DNA from: an uncultured Bacteroidota bacterium
GTDB lineage: Bacteria; Bacteroidota; Bacteroidia; UKL13-3
Direction of reading: 5' to 3'
Assembly: GCA_903888395.1 (NCBI GenBank)
Contig: CAISTO010000006.1
Location: 1-13,167, forward strand
Length of the DNA: 13,167 bases
Made by a program: the position numbers and the translations under genes. Each line of letters opens with the position of its first letter. The first letter of the stretch is position 1. Below are positions 6,230-13,167 of this stretch, in pieces. The notes below the pieces were generated by a model, which worked only from the letters and a program-made list of their open reading frames with translations, had not been told where the DNA came from and did not search any database.

Positions 6230-6640
6230 ATGGAAATTTCAGTTTCAAGAAAAACTCACTTTAATGCAGCGCACAGGTTAAATGTTGCAAGTTGGAGTGA
6301 AGAAAAAAATAAATTATATTTTGGTGCTTGTAATAACAAAAACTATCACGGTCATAACTATGATTTAATAGTTACAGTTACGGGTGAAATAGATGAAGAG
6401 ACAGGTTATTTGATAGATTTGAAAATTTTAAATGAAATAATTTTCCAAGAAATTGAAAACAAATTTGACCATAAAAACTTTAACTTAGATACTGAAGAAT
6501 TTAAAGAATTAAATCCAACTGTAGAAAATATAGCTGTAGTAATTTGGCGAATTTTAAGAGAAAAAATTGATACCAAACTAAAATTGAAAATTATTTTATA
6601 TGAAACCGAACGAAATTTTGTTGAATACAATGGAAAATAA
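6230..6640 (+). CDS. 6-pyruvoyl-tetrahydropterin synthase / 6-carboxytetrahydropterin synthase (PTPS/QueD family)
   Basis: This cytoplasmic enzyme of 136 residues acts on 7,8-dihydroneopterin triphosphate, the product of the next gene. Zinc ligands H15 (FNAAHRL), H40 and H42 (YHGHNY) are present, as are catalytic C34, the D80-H81 pair (FDHKNFN) and substrate-binding E125 (YETERNFVEY). The cysteine lies five residues before HGH (CNNKNYHGH), the spacing of eukaryotic-type PTPS (CNNPNGHGH in human). In E. coli QueD only three residues intervene. The flanks GEIDEETG and DHKNFNLD also resemble the animal enzyme. Most automatic annotation would call it QueD of queuosine synthesis. The motif leaves a biopterin-like or promiscuous role open, and no other queuosine or biopterin gene is visible to decide. 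Its last 11 bases overlap folE. Confidence 0.9.
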   Translation: MEISVSRKTHFNAAHRLNVASWSEEKNKLYFGACNNKNYHGHNYDLIVTVTGEIDEETGYLIDLKILNEIIFQEIENKFDHKNFNLDTEEFKELNPTVENIAVVIWRILREKIDTKLKLKIILYETERNFVEYNGK

Positions 6641-7298
6641 AAATATTAATACAGAGTCAATTGGAAACGATCATATTGTTTTTTCGTTAGAAACTCCATT
6701 AAGAGATGATGCATTTAAGTTAGATGACGAACTAAAAATTGAGTTGATTGAAAAGCATTTCAAAGAAATAATGCAAATTTTAGGTCTAGATTTAAGTGAT
6801 GATAGCTTAAAAGGAACGCCAAATAGGGTTGCAAAAATGTATGTAAATGAGATTTTTAGTGGTTTAAATCCTAAAAATAAACCTGAAGTAAAACTATTTG
6901 AAAATAGGTATAATTATAAAAATATACTACTTGAAAAAAACATATCTTTTCATAGCGTTTGCGAACATCATTTTGTACCAATCATAGGAAAGGCACATGT
7001 GGCATATATTCCAAATGGAAAAGTAGTTGGATTGTCAAAATTAAATAGAATAGTGCGCTATTTTGCCCAACGCCCTCAAGTTCAAGAACGAATGACCATT
7101 CAAATAACAAATATGTTAAAAGAAGAACTTAACACTGATAGTGTTGCTGTAATTATTGAAGCAGATCACATGTGTGTGGCCATGAGAGGTGTTCAAGATG
7201 TTCATAGCAGCACAGTTACAAGTGAATATACTGGTAAGTTTTTAGATAGTAACACCAGAGAGGAACTGATGAAATACATTATGCTTGACGGCAAATAA
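6630..7298 (+). CDS. folE: GTP cyclohydrolase I, FolE type
   Basis: The enzyme converts GTP to 7,8-dihydroneopterin triphosphate plus formate, the entry to folate, queuosine and biopterin pathways. I chose the ATG at 6630 (MENKNINTES), which gives 222 residues, the length of the E. coli enzyme. Zinc ligands then fall at C111 and H114 (SVCEHHF) and C182 (HMCVAMRG), one off E. coli C110, H113 and C181. An in-frame ATG at 6600 would add ten residues and is less likely. Other family motifs are GTPNRVAKMY, GLSKLNRIVRYFAQRPQVQERMT and SSTVTSEYTG. The start overlaps the preceding pterin-synthase gene by 11 bases, so translation is probably coupled and the two enzymes are made together. The gene is complete and ordinary. 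A strong terminator follows 18 bases after the stop. Confidence 0.97.
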   Translation: MENKNINTESIGNDHIVFSLETPLRDDAFKLDDELKIELIEKHFKEIMQILGLDLSDDSLKGTPNRVAKMYVNEIFSGLNPKNKPEVKLFENRYNYKNILLEKNISFHSVCEHHFVPIIGKAHVAYIPNGKVVGLSKLNRIVRYFAQRPQVQERMTIQITNMLKEELNTDSVAVIIEADHMCVAMRGVQDVHSSTVTSEYTGKFLDSNTREELMKYIMLDGK

Positions 7299-7316
7299 AT
7301 TTTTTTTGATTACAAC

Positions 7317-7354
7317 AAAACAAGCTGAATATTAAATAATATTCGGCTTGTTTT
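7317..7354 (+). terminator. Intrinsic terminator after folE
   Basis: A 17-bp near-perfect stem (7317-7333 with 7338-7354, one G-U pair) has a 4-base AAAT loop. It begins with AAAACAAGC and ends with GCTTGTTTT, so it has a T-tract on the plus strand and an A-tract upstream and might act in both directions. It ends the pterin operon before the chromate transporter. Confidence 0.85.
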
Positions 7355-7384
7355 GCTTAATATCGTATTTATTTAAAAAAATGA

Positions 7385-7414
7385 TTGTGAAATTGAAATT
7401 CAATATTATTTTTG
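7385..7414 (+). promoter_or_regulatory. Candidate Bacteroidota promoter for chrA (TTG-N19-TATTTTTG)
   Basis: TTG at 7385-7387 is followed after 19 bases by TATTTTTG at 7407-7414, an exact TAnnTTTG. This is the best -33/-7 pair in the window. The ATG at 7424 is only 9 bases beyond, so transcripts would have a very short leader. Confidence 0.4.
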
Positions 7415-7423
7415 GTCTATTAA

Positions 7424-8611
7424 ATGAACAGCTTAAAAATAAAACGATTTAGACATATTCTATTTTTATTAGATGTATTAAAGCTGGCTGTTACTGCTTT
7501 TGGTGGACCGCAAGTTCATTTAGTACAATTTCAAAAAAAATTAGTTGATAAAAAAAAATATATTACATCAGCTGACTTAAAGGAATTAAATTCATTATGT
7601 AGTATTTTACCTGGCCCCACTTCCACTCAAACCATTACTGCCATAGGATTTAAAATAGGGGGGCCATTATTGGCATTTTTCACTTTAGCTGTTTGGGTAT
7701 TTCCCGCTAGTTTAATCATGGGAATTTTTGCCATTGTTATTCATTTTTATCATTTAGAAAATCCTAAACTTAATTTCTTAAAATACATACAACCAATGGC
7801 AGTTGGGTTTATCATTTATGCTGCATTTCAAATTATTCAAATGTTTATTAGCAAATTTTACCACTGGATTTTACTAATTTTATCGGCAAGTGTAGCTATG
7901 TTATATCAAACACCATATTTGTTTCCAATACTTTTATTATTAGGTGGATTTTTATCAAGTCAGATAAATAAAGAAAAAAACAATACAGTAAAACCGCTTA
8001 AAAATATTAACTGGAGTAACTTTATTCTATTCTTAGCCGTTTTTATAACTGCCGCAGTTTTAGGAGCATTAACACAGAACAAAATTGTTTTACTTTTTGA
8101 AAATACCTATCGATTTGGAAGCATCGTTTTTGGTGGAGGTCATGTGTTAATTCCAATGATGTATAATCAGTTTGTAGAAATTAAACATTTTTTAACTGCC
8201 AATGAATTTATAGCAGGAGTTGGTTTGGTGCAAGCCATGCCCGGTCCGGTTTTTAGCATTGCAACATTTTGTAACGCAATGGCTTTACAAGAATTTGGCA
8301 TTTCGGGACAGTTATTTGGAGCCATAATTGGCACCATTGCAATATTTTTACCCGGAACGTTTTTAATATTTTTTATTTACCCAATTTGGAATCAGCTTAA
8401 AAATTATACACCCATAAAAAATGCTATTGAAGGCGTAAATGCAGCAAGCGCAGGTTTGGTAATTGCATCGGCATATTTATTATTCAAGCCAGTTGTTTTA
8501 AATCAATCAAATATGATAGTACTTTTACTAACTTTATTTTTACTTTTGACAACCAAAGTACCAAGCCCTATAATTGTTATTATTTGTGTGTTGGCTAGCT
8601 TTATTTATTAA
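7424..8611 (+). CDS. chrA: Chromate transporter, ChrA (two-domain CHR family)
   Basis: This predicted inner-membrane transporter of 395 residues has the long form of the CHR superfamily, with two homologous halves. The N-terminal half (about 12-180) carries AFGGPQVH (25-32) and SILPGPTSTQT (60-70). The C-terminal half (about 200-395) carries FGGGHVLIP (236-244) and QAMPGPVFS (270-278). Each half is followed by long hydrophobic helices, roughly ten or more membrane segments in all. Characterised members export chromate and confer resistance, but many homologues are untested and some may move other anions. It follows the folE terminator and has its own candidate promoter. A secreted-protein gene starts 4 bases after its stop, so the two are probably co-transcribed. 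The heavy-metal pump at the other end of the window is on the opposite strand and not part of this unit. Confidence 0.93.
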   Translation: MNSLKIKRFRHILFLLDVLKLAVTAFGGPQVHLVQFQKKLVDKKKYITSADLKELNSLCSILPGPTSTQTITAIGFKIGGPLLAFFTLAVWVFPASLIMGIFAIVIHFYHLENPKLNFLKYIQPMAVGFIIYAAFQIIQMFISKFYHWILLILSASVAMLYQTPYLFPILLLLGGFLSSQINKEKNNTVKPLKNINWSNFILFLAVFITAAVLGALTQNKIVLLFENTYRFGSIVFGGGHVLIPMMYNQFVEIKHFLTANEFIAGVGLVQAMPGPVFSIATFCNAMALQEFGISGQLFGAIIGTIAIFLPGTFLIFFIYPIWNQLKNYTPIKNAIEGVNAASAGLVIASAYLLFKPVVLNQSNMIVLLLTLFLLLTTKVPSPIIVIICVLASFIY

Positions 8612-8615
8612 TTAT

Positions 8616-9260
8616 ATGAATTGTTTTTTTAAATATTTTATTTGCATTTTTGTTTTGTGCTTTAGCACATATTCTGCTAAAAGTCAGAATAAATCAGTTA
8701 CAAATGAGAATGAGTTAGTGCAGTTAAGCGGTTTTATTGTAAGCTTTGATAGCACGCAAGTTTTGCCCTATGTTACTGTTAGGATTGAAGGAACAAACCG
8801 AGGAGTATTTTCTGATATGAGTGGTTTTTTTAGTTTAGTTTGTAAGCAAACCGATAAAATTGTTTTCTCGGCCTTGGGACAAAAAAAGTTGTTTTATACA
8901 CTTCCAAATAATATAGAAGGAAATAAATTAACTACAGTAATTAGAATGGAAGAAGACACATTTTTTTTAAGAGATGTAGTAATTAGACCATATTCTACCC
9001 CTCAAGAATTAGATTATTATTTTGCCAAAATAAAAATTCCAAATAGCAATTTGTCATTAGCATATGAAAATTTGGGACGAGTTTCCTATCAGAATTTACA
9101 AAAAGGAATACTTGCCGATGGTAGTGAAAACGGTAGATGGTATCAACAAGCACAGGCAGAAAAACTATATTATAATGGGCAAGCTCAACCAATTCCTATT
9201 GCAGATATTGGCAGTTGGTATCGCTTTTTAAACTCATTAGGAAATAAAAAAAAGAAATAA
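8616..9260 (+). CDS. Secreted protein with carboxypeptidase-regulatory-like beta-sandwich domain
   Basis: The product is 214 residues from the ATG at 8616; a TTG at 8574 would extend it by 14 residues into chrA and is not preferred. The N-terminus NCFFKYFICIFVLCFSTYSAKSQ is a signal peptide with probable cleavage near AKS-Q. Residues about 35-115 contain LSGFIVSFDSTQVLPYVTVRIEG and RGVFSDMSGFFSLVC. This is the pattern of the carboxypeptidase-D regulatory-like fold that precedes many Bacteroidota TonB-dependent receptors and also occurs alone. The C-terminal 90 residues have no motif I recognise and end in a run of lysines. There is no beta-barrel, so it is not a receptor. It lies 4 bases after chrA and 24 before purB, so it probably shares their transcript. 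Localisation is likely periplasmic or outer-membrane associated; the function is unknown. Confidence 0.8.
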   Translation: MNCFFKYFICIFVLCFSTYSAKSQNKSVTNENELVQLSGFIVSFDSTQVLPYVTVRIEGTNRGVFSDMSGFFSLVCKQTDKIVFSALGQKKLFYTLPNNIEGNKLTTVIRMEEDTFFLRDVVIRPYSTPQELDYYFAKIKIPNSNLSLAYENLGRVSYQNLQKGILADGSENGRWYQQAQAEKLYYNGQAQPIPIADIGSWYRFLNSLGNKKKK

Positions 9261-9284
9261 TAACCATACAATTTAAAGCCAAAT

Positions 9285-10622
9285 ATGATTCTTGAAAACT
9301 TAACAGCTACCTCTCCTATTGATGGTAGATATAGAAACCAAACCGTTGATTTATCAAATTACTTTTCTGAATTTGCATTAATAAAATACCGTGTATTAAT
9401 TGAAATTGAGTATTTTATTTTTTTACATCAACAAAAGCTTGCTCAATTCAGCAAACATGCAATTAATGAAGAGTTATTAAGAAATATTTACAAAGATTTT
9501 TCAATAGCAGATGCTGAAACAATAAAAAATATTGAAAAAACAACTAACCATGATGTTAAAGCTGTTGAGTATTTTATTAAACAAAAACTTGAAATTTTAA
9601 ATTTAAGTGAAACTAGTGAATTTGTTCATTTTGGACTTACTAGTCAAGATATAAATAATACAGCTATTCCTTTAAGTATAAAAGATGCTTTAACCCATGT
9701 TATTTCACCCAATATTTTATTGGTTTTGGAAAAAATAAAAGCACAAGCCAATGAATGGGCAGAAATTCCAATGCTAGCAAAAACTCATGGTCAACCGGCA
9801 TCACCTACAAAACTTGGAAAAGAGTGGATGGTTTTTGCAAGTAGAATGAATGAGCAAATAAAACAATTAAATCAAATACCTTTTTCGGCTAAATTTGGCG
9901 GTGCAACTGGAAATTTCAATGCTCATCATTTGGCATATCCAACTATCAATTGGCATGAATTTGGAAATAATTTTTGTGGAAATTTAGGATTAAGTCGCTC
10001 CTATCCTACTACTCAAATTGAACATTACGATAACTTAGCAGCATTGTTTGATTGCTTGAAAAGAATCAATACTATTTTGATAGATTTTACACGAGATGTA
10101 TGGCAATATGTATCGATGGATTATTTTAAACAACAACTTAAAGTAGGTGAAATTGGCAGTAGTGCCATGCCACATAAGGTGAATCCAATTGACTTTGAAA
10201 ATGCAGAGGGAAACTTAGGTTTTGCAAATGCAATTTTTGAACATCTTTCGGCTAAATTACCAATTAGTAGGTTACAAAGAGATTTAACCGACAGCACTGT
10301 TTTACGTAATGTTGGTGTGCCATTGGCACATAGTTTAATAGCTTACAAGTCTATTTTAAAAGGCTTAAACAAATTATTATTAAACAAACCTGCTATTGAA
10401 AAGGACTTAGATAATAATTGGGCGGTAGTGGCTGAGGCCATTCAAACTATTTTAAGAAGAGAAGCATATCCAAAACCTTATGAAGCTTTAAAAGAATTAA
10501 CAAGAACTAATGAAAAAATTGATTTGAAAAGCATTCAAACTTTTATTTACAATTTAAATGTAAGCAATGAACTAAAAGAAGAATTACTTAATATTACACC
10601 TTTCAATTATACTGGAGTATAA
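9285..10622 (+). CDS. purB: Adenylosuccinate lyase
   Basis: This cytoplasmic purine-biosynthesis enzyme acts twice, cleaving SAICAR to AICAR and adenylosuccinate to AMP, with fumarate released each time. It has 445 residues and resembles the E. coli-type PurB in its start (LTATSPIDGRYR). The fumarase/aspartase superfamily signature GSSAMPHKVNP is at 291-301, with the catalytic serine at 293. TSQDINNTA is at 119-127 and the catalytic-histidine motif KTHGQPASPTKLGKEW has H168; the E. coli counterparts are S295 and H171. All key residues are present. The gene lies 24 bases after the beta-sandwich protein and ends before a bidirectional terminator. Nothing else in the window belongs to purine synthesis, though folE upstream draws on GTP. 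Confidence 0.97.
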   Translation: MILENLTATSPIDGRYRNQTVDLSNYFSEFALIKYRVLIEIEYFIFLHQQKLAQFSKHAINEELLRNIYKDFSIADAETIKNIEKTTNHDVKAVEYFIKQKLEILNLSETSEFVHFGLTSQDINNTAIPLSIKDALTHVISPNILLVLEKIKAQANEWAEIPMLAKTHGQPASPTKLGKEWMVFASRMNEQIKQLNQIPFSAKFGGATGNFNAHHLAYPTINWHEFGNNFCGNLGLSRSYPTTQIEHYDNLAALFDCLKRINTILIDFTRDVWQYVSMDYFKQQLKVGEIGSSAMPHKVNPIDFENAEGNLGFANAIFEHLSAKLPISRLQRDLTDSTVLRNVGVPLAHSLIAYKSILKGLNKLLLNKPAIEKDLDNNWAVVAEAIQTILRREAYPKPYEALKELTRTNEKIDLKSIQTFIYNLNVSNELKEELLNITPFNYTGV

Positions 10623-10669
10623 AAAAATATTAAAAGGTTTATAATTTATTTTTTAAAACTATTACTAAT

Positions 10670-10697
10670 AAAAAAGCCCGAATGTTCGGGCTTTTTT
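10670..10697. terminator. Bidirectional intrinsic terminator between purB and the UspA gene
   Basis: The stem AAAAAAGCCCG (10670-10680) pairs with CGGGCTTTTTT (10687-10697) around an AATGTT loop. T-tracts on both strands suit the convergent genes purB (plus) and UspA (minus). Confidence 0.93.
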
Positions 10698-10717
10698 ATT
10701 TATACAAATATTAGGTA

Positions 10718-11503
10718 TTACAACCTAGCTTCACTTTTGATTAAATCTTTCGTGTTTACATTTAACACAGGGAAATTTGCCAATTTTATAAATTGTTCTG
10801 AAAATTTACCATATAAAAATGATTTGAAATTAACTTCTTGTTCAGTCATAATTATTACCAAATCGGCTTTTACTTCATTGGCATAAGCTATGGTTTGCTC
10901 AGTTATATTACCTCCCAATCTTATTTCTATTTCATTGTCAATTCCGTATTCATCAATTTTATTACTTACTTGGCGTGTGTAATTGTTAATAGCAACTACA
11001 GCATCTTTACCCTTATCAGTACTCACTCCAATAATATTAACTGTGGAGTTAAACTTTTGAGAAAACACCACTGTGGATGGACATTTTTGACGAGTTTCAA
11101 AACTTGTATCAATTGGAATTACAATTTTATCAAATTTTTCAAATTGATAATTTCCAGGTATAGTTAATACTGGTTTTTCAGCATGTTCAATTATATTACA
11201 AGTATCTTTAAATGTAAATAATCCATCATTGTTATCTTTATTTTTAGTACTTAAAATTAATAAATCAGGTTTAATACTATTTAACCTTCCACGTAAATCT
11301 TTTGCAATTGGATTATTACATAATTCTATTTTAAAATTAATGCCATCCAATTTTCCTGACAAATCAATTTTAGTGCCTTCATACAAAAAGATATGAATGG
11401 AAGCATCAAATTTTTGAGCCATTGTCTTAGTTAAATAAATCAATGAATCAAAGTTCTGAGAATGATTGCATGCTAATGCAATACTAGAAATTTTTAGTGC
11501 CAT
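10718..11503 (-). CDS. Universal stress protein, tandem UspA domains
   Basis: This cytoplasmic protein of 261 residues has two UspA-like alpha/beta domains, at about 1-125 and 126-250. The second begins FDKIVIPIDTSFETRQ, a typical first strand with the conserved aspartate, and ends SFLYGKFSEQFIKLANFPVLNVN, the usual last helix and strand. The ATP-binding G-2x-G-9x-G(S/T) motif of UspA is not well preserved: only YGKFSEQ near 231-237 remains. Nucleotide binding is therefore doubtful and the protein may be of the non-ATP-binding type. Double-domain members are common in Bacteroidota. It is convergent with purB and follows a TPR-like lipoprotein gene on the same strand with a 76-base gap. Stress regulation is inferred from the family only. 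Confidence 0.88.
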   Translation of the reverse strand: MALKISSIALACNHSQNFDSLIYLTKTMAQKFDASIHIFLYEGTKIDLSGKLDGINFKIELCNNPIAKDLRGRLNSIKPDLLILSTKNKDNNDGLFTFKDTCNIIEHAEKPVLTIPGNYQFEKFDKIVIPIDTSFETRQKCPSTVVFSQKFNSTVNIIGVSTDKGKDAVVAINNYTRQVSNKIDEYGIDNEIEIRLGGNITEQTIAYANEVKADLVIIMTEQEVNFKSFLYGKFSEQFIKLANFPVLNVNTKDLIKSEARL

Positions 11504-11579
11504 AATAATTAATTTTTAATTGACTAATTTGATTACAATTAAGTATTTAAAATGACGATTGTCAAATTATTTTTTTCAA

Positions 11580-12269
11580 CTATTGTTTATTTCCGCTCAT
11601 TAAACGTTTGTAAAACTCCTTAGCTACAATAAAATCGGGAAATTCACGAATTGCCGCTTCAAAATATTTTTTTGCACTTAACATGTCTCTGTCTTTTTGA
11701 GCAGCCATAATTGCACGCATATTTAATAAAGCTGCTTTTAATGGAACCTTTTGTTTTTCACTTTCACTGATCATAAAATCAATGCTATCTTTACTGTTTT
11801 TTGCCATTTCATCTAACTCTTTCAAATTATTTTCAACAGCCTGAAAATTAGCAGAGCCAAAGTGTGCAGCAGTTATTCTGTATAAGTATTCTGGCTTTTT
11901 GTTAATAGCATATAACTGATTATATATACTCATTTGTTCATCCATATTTCCTAATTGCTCGGCACAAAGTGCTTTAATTAACAAATATCTTTCACTTTTA
12001 GGATTACGTTTTAAAGCATTTGCAGCAGCATCATTACAAGCATATATATTATTTGTAGCAGCATATAATTCTGGCAAGGTATCGGCATAAAGTACTTCGG
12101 TACTATCGTCAATTAATATTAATTGCGCTGCAACTATTGCCGTTGGAAAATCTTTGCTATTCATGCTTTTATCAAATAGTTTTTTATAACTTTCAATAGA
12201 ATTTGACGACTTGTTATTACAAGCTGTAAGCGATACGAATACGCATAATGCGATGATTATTTTTTTCAT
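11580..12269 (-). CDS. TPR-like lipoprotein
   Basis: The product is 229 residues. Its N-terminus MKKIIIALCVFVSLTAC is a lipoprotein signal with the lipobox LTAC and lipidated C17, so the mature protein is membrane-anchored. The rest is helical with TPR-like periodicity. Recognisable helix pairs include DFPTAIVAAQLILIDDSTE, NALKRNPKSERYLLIKALCA, EQMSIYNQLYAINKKPEYLY and AKKYFEAAIREFPDFIVAKE. Such proteins usually scaffold protein-protein contacts in the periplasm or at the outer membrane; no specific partner can be named. It lies upstream of the UspA gene on the same strand. Its promoter must lie in, or read through, the repeat-filled gap 12270-12456. The start at 12269 is the only sensible one because it opens the signal peptide. 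Confidence 0.85.
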   Translation of the reverse strand: MKKIIIALCVFVSLTACNNKSSNSIESYKKLFDKSMNSKDFPTAIVAAQLILIDDSTEVLYADTLPELYAATNNIYACNDAAANALKRNPKSERYLLIKALCAEQLGNMDEQMSIYNQLYAINKKPEYLYRITAAHFGSANFQAVENNLKELDEMAKNSKDSIDFMISESEKQKVPLKAALLNMRAIMAAQKDRDMLSAKKYFEAAIREFPDFIVAKEFYKRLMSGNKQ

Positions 12270-12284
12270 TTATTTTTTATTTTT

Positions 12285-12320
12285 AGTTTTTAGTTTCTTA
12301 GTTTATAGTACTTAGTTTAT
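12285..12320 (+). repeat. Short seven-base-period repeat, AGTTTWT type
   Basis: Units begin at 12285, 12292, 12300, 12307 and 12314: AGTTTTT, AGTTTCTT (one extra base), AGTTTAT, AGTACTT, AGTTTAT. It has the same period as arrays A and B but a different unit. It lies 16 bases upstream of the lipoprotein start, where its promoter or leader would be. Confidence 0.65.
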
Positions 12321-12347
12321 TTTATAATTTTTTTTTTCGTTGGCTAT

Positions 12348-12366
12348 ACTTCGACTTCGCTCAGTA
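12348..12366 (+). repeat. Candidate dispersed intergenic element (ACTTCGACTTCGCTCAGTA)
   Basis: This is a GC-richer 19-base island in an otherwise AT-rich gap, with an internal direct repeat ACTTCG-ACTTCG. I recall very similar TTCGACTYCGCTCAG strings as frequent intergenic repeats in Bacteroidota genomes; only one copy is in this window, so dispersal is not shown here. Confidence 0.4.
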
Positions 12367-12425
12367 ACCGCAATCAGTTATTCATCTTTTGTTTTATATA
12401 GTTATTGTAATTTATCTCAAAACCC

Positions 12426-12453
12426 ATGGTCTATCGTCCATGAACTATTGTCT
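12426..12453 (+). repeat. Short seven-base-period repeat, ATGGTCT type
   Basis: There are four consecutive units without indels: ATGGTCT, ATCGTCC, ATGAACT, ATTGTCT. The tract ends 3 bases before the stop codon of the E1 beta gene (read on the plus strand), so it lies immediately 3' of that gene. It is the third unrelated unit with the same 7-base period in this window. Confidence 0.7.
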
Positions 12454-12456
12454 GAC

Positions 12457-13167
12457 TTACAAAAACTTTGGAAAATAACCAGGTTCATATTCCGACATCA
12501 TGTTACTAATTACCTCAAATATTTGTTCCGCATTTGGTTTACTCCAATAATCTCCGTCAGTACCGTATGGCGGGCGGTGGGCTTTTGCAGATAAAGTAAT
12601 TGGTTTATAATCTAAATATTGATAAGCTTGTTGGTTTTCTAATACTTGTTGCATCATAAAAGCAGTGGCACCACCTGGAACATCTTCATCTAAAAACACC
12701 ACTTTATTGGTTTTTTTAATTGATTCAACAATACTATGATTGATATCGAATGGTAATAATGTTTGTACATCAATTAGTTCCACACTGATACCAATTTCAG
12801 CTAATTGCTTAATGGCTTCTTCCGCTACTCTTGTGGTACTTCCATAAGTTACAATTGTAACATCAGAGCCATTCACTAACACCTCTGGTTTTCCAAGTGC
12901 AACAGTAAATTCACCAATGTTATCAGGCATTTTTTCTTTTAGTCTGTATCCATTCAAACACTCTATAACCAAAGCAGGTTCATCGCTTTTCATTAATGTA
13001 TTATACATTCCCGCGGCTTGTGTCATGTTTCTAGGTACACAAATATGTATTCCTCGAAGAGAATTGATAATCATTCCAATTGGTGAACCTGAATGCCAAA
13101 TTCCTTCTAATCTATGTCCGCGAGTTCTAACTATTAAAGGTGCTTTTTGTCCACCTTTGGTTCTGTA
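12457..13167 (-). CDS. 2-oxoacid dehydrogenase E1 component, beta-type region (5' end cut by window edge)
   Basis: The visible 236 residues form the C-terminal two thirds of an E1 beta subunit or domain of a thiamine-diphosphate 2-oxoacid dehydrogenase (branched-chain or pyruvate type). The frame is open from the right edge: GGQKAPLIVRTRGHRLEG, then WHSGSPIG, IHICVPRNMTQAAGM and EPALVIECL. The transketolase C-terminal domain follows (DVTIVTYGSTTRVAEEAI, ELIDVQTLLPFD, VVFLDEDVPGGATAFM). The first ATG inside the window (13074) is internal and not the start. In many Bacteroidota the alpha and beta parts are fused in one polypeptide; whether that is so here cannot be seen. The C-terminus EYEPGYFPKFL is intact, and a seven-base repeat begins 3 bases after the stop. 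Substrate is not determined by the visible part. Confidence 0.9.
   Translation of the reverse strand, partial: YRTKGGQKAPLIVRTRGHRLEGIWHSGSPIGMIINSLRGIHICVPRNMTQAAGMYNTLMKSDEPALVIECLNGYRLKEKMPDNIGEFTVALGKPEVLVNGSDVTIVTYGSTTRVAEEAIKQLAEIGISVELIDVQTLLPFDINHSIVESIKKTNKVVFLDEDVPGGATAFMMQQVLENQQAYQYLDYKPITLSAKAHRPPYGTDGDYWSKPNAEQIFEVISNMMSEYEPGYFPKFL

Noticed and set aside
6600..6629. Upstream ATG extending FolE by ten residues
   Set aside because: The shorter form matches E. coli FolE in length (222) and zinc-ligand numbering within one residue, and needs only an 11-base overlap.
8574..8615. TTG start extending the secreted protein into chrA
   Set aside because: The ATG at 8616 gives a normal signal peptide and a 4-base gap after chrA; the extension adds a second hydrophobic stretch read from chrA sequence in another frame.
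10838..11167. 109-residue plus-strand open frame opposite the UspA gene
   Set aside because: Low-complexity, aromatic-rich translation with no motif; it lies fully within a convincing tandem UspA gene on the other strand.
12340..12594. 84-residue plus-strand open frame across the repeat gap and the end of the E1 gene
   Set aside because: It runs through repeats and then antisense to conserved E1 beta sequence; no start signal or recognisable product.

Overview
The window looks like a chromosomal segment of a member of the Bacteroidota. It is strongly AT-rich, Shine-Dalgarno signals are hard to see, and several sites match the TAnnTTTG -7 promoter element of that phylum. The gene families also fit: a double-domain UspA protein, a secreted carboxypeptidase-regulatory-like protein, and an E1 beta region typical of Bacteroidota 2-oxoacid dehydrogenases. 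No phage, plasmid, CRISPR or insertion-sequence transposase genes are visible.

Region 1 (1-5162, minus strand) is a heavy-metal efflux operon. In transcription order it holds a small secreted protein with a probable TTG start, a CzcA/CusA-type RND pump, a four-helix-bundle S23/IVS-family protein, and a TolC-family outer-membrane protein that runs off the left edge. The periplasmic adaptor is probably outside the window. The S23-family gene is the unusual part. It is enclosed by two tracts of degenerate seven-base repeats (900-962 and 1458-1555) in inverted orientation. Both tracts extend into the neighbouring genes: one encodes the hydrophobic core of the TolC signal peptide and the other encodes the last residues and stop codon of the pump. 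The layout resembles 23S rRNA intervening sequences, where an S23-type ORF lies in a loop closed by an inverted-repeat stem, but here it lies inside an mRNA.

Region 2 (5163-7354) has an ECF sigma factor on the minus strand with its own terminator. A 373-base AT-rich divergent spacer separates it from an overlapping pair on the plus strand: a pyruvoyl-tetrahydropterin-synthase-like protein and GTP cyclohydrolase I (folE). These can catalyse consecutive steps from GTP to a pterin, and a strong hairpin terminator follows.

Region 3 (7385-10697, plus strand) has a two-domain chromate transporter, a secreted beta-sandwich protein 4 bases after it, and adenylosuccinate lyase (purB) 24 bases further on. 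A bidirectional terminator closes the region.

Region 4 (10718-13167, minus strand) has a tandem UspA protein, a TPR-like lipoprotein, and the 3' part of a 2-oxoacid dehydrogenase E1 beta-type gene. The 187-base gap before that last gene holds two more seven-base-period repeat tracts, each of a different sequence, and a short GC-richer element that looks like a dispersed repeat. The recurrence of the same period with three unrelated unit sequences is the most striking pattern in the window.
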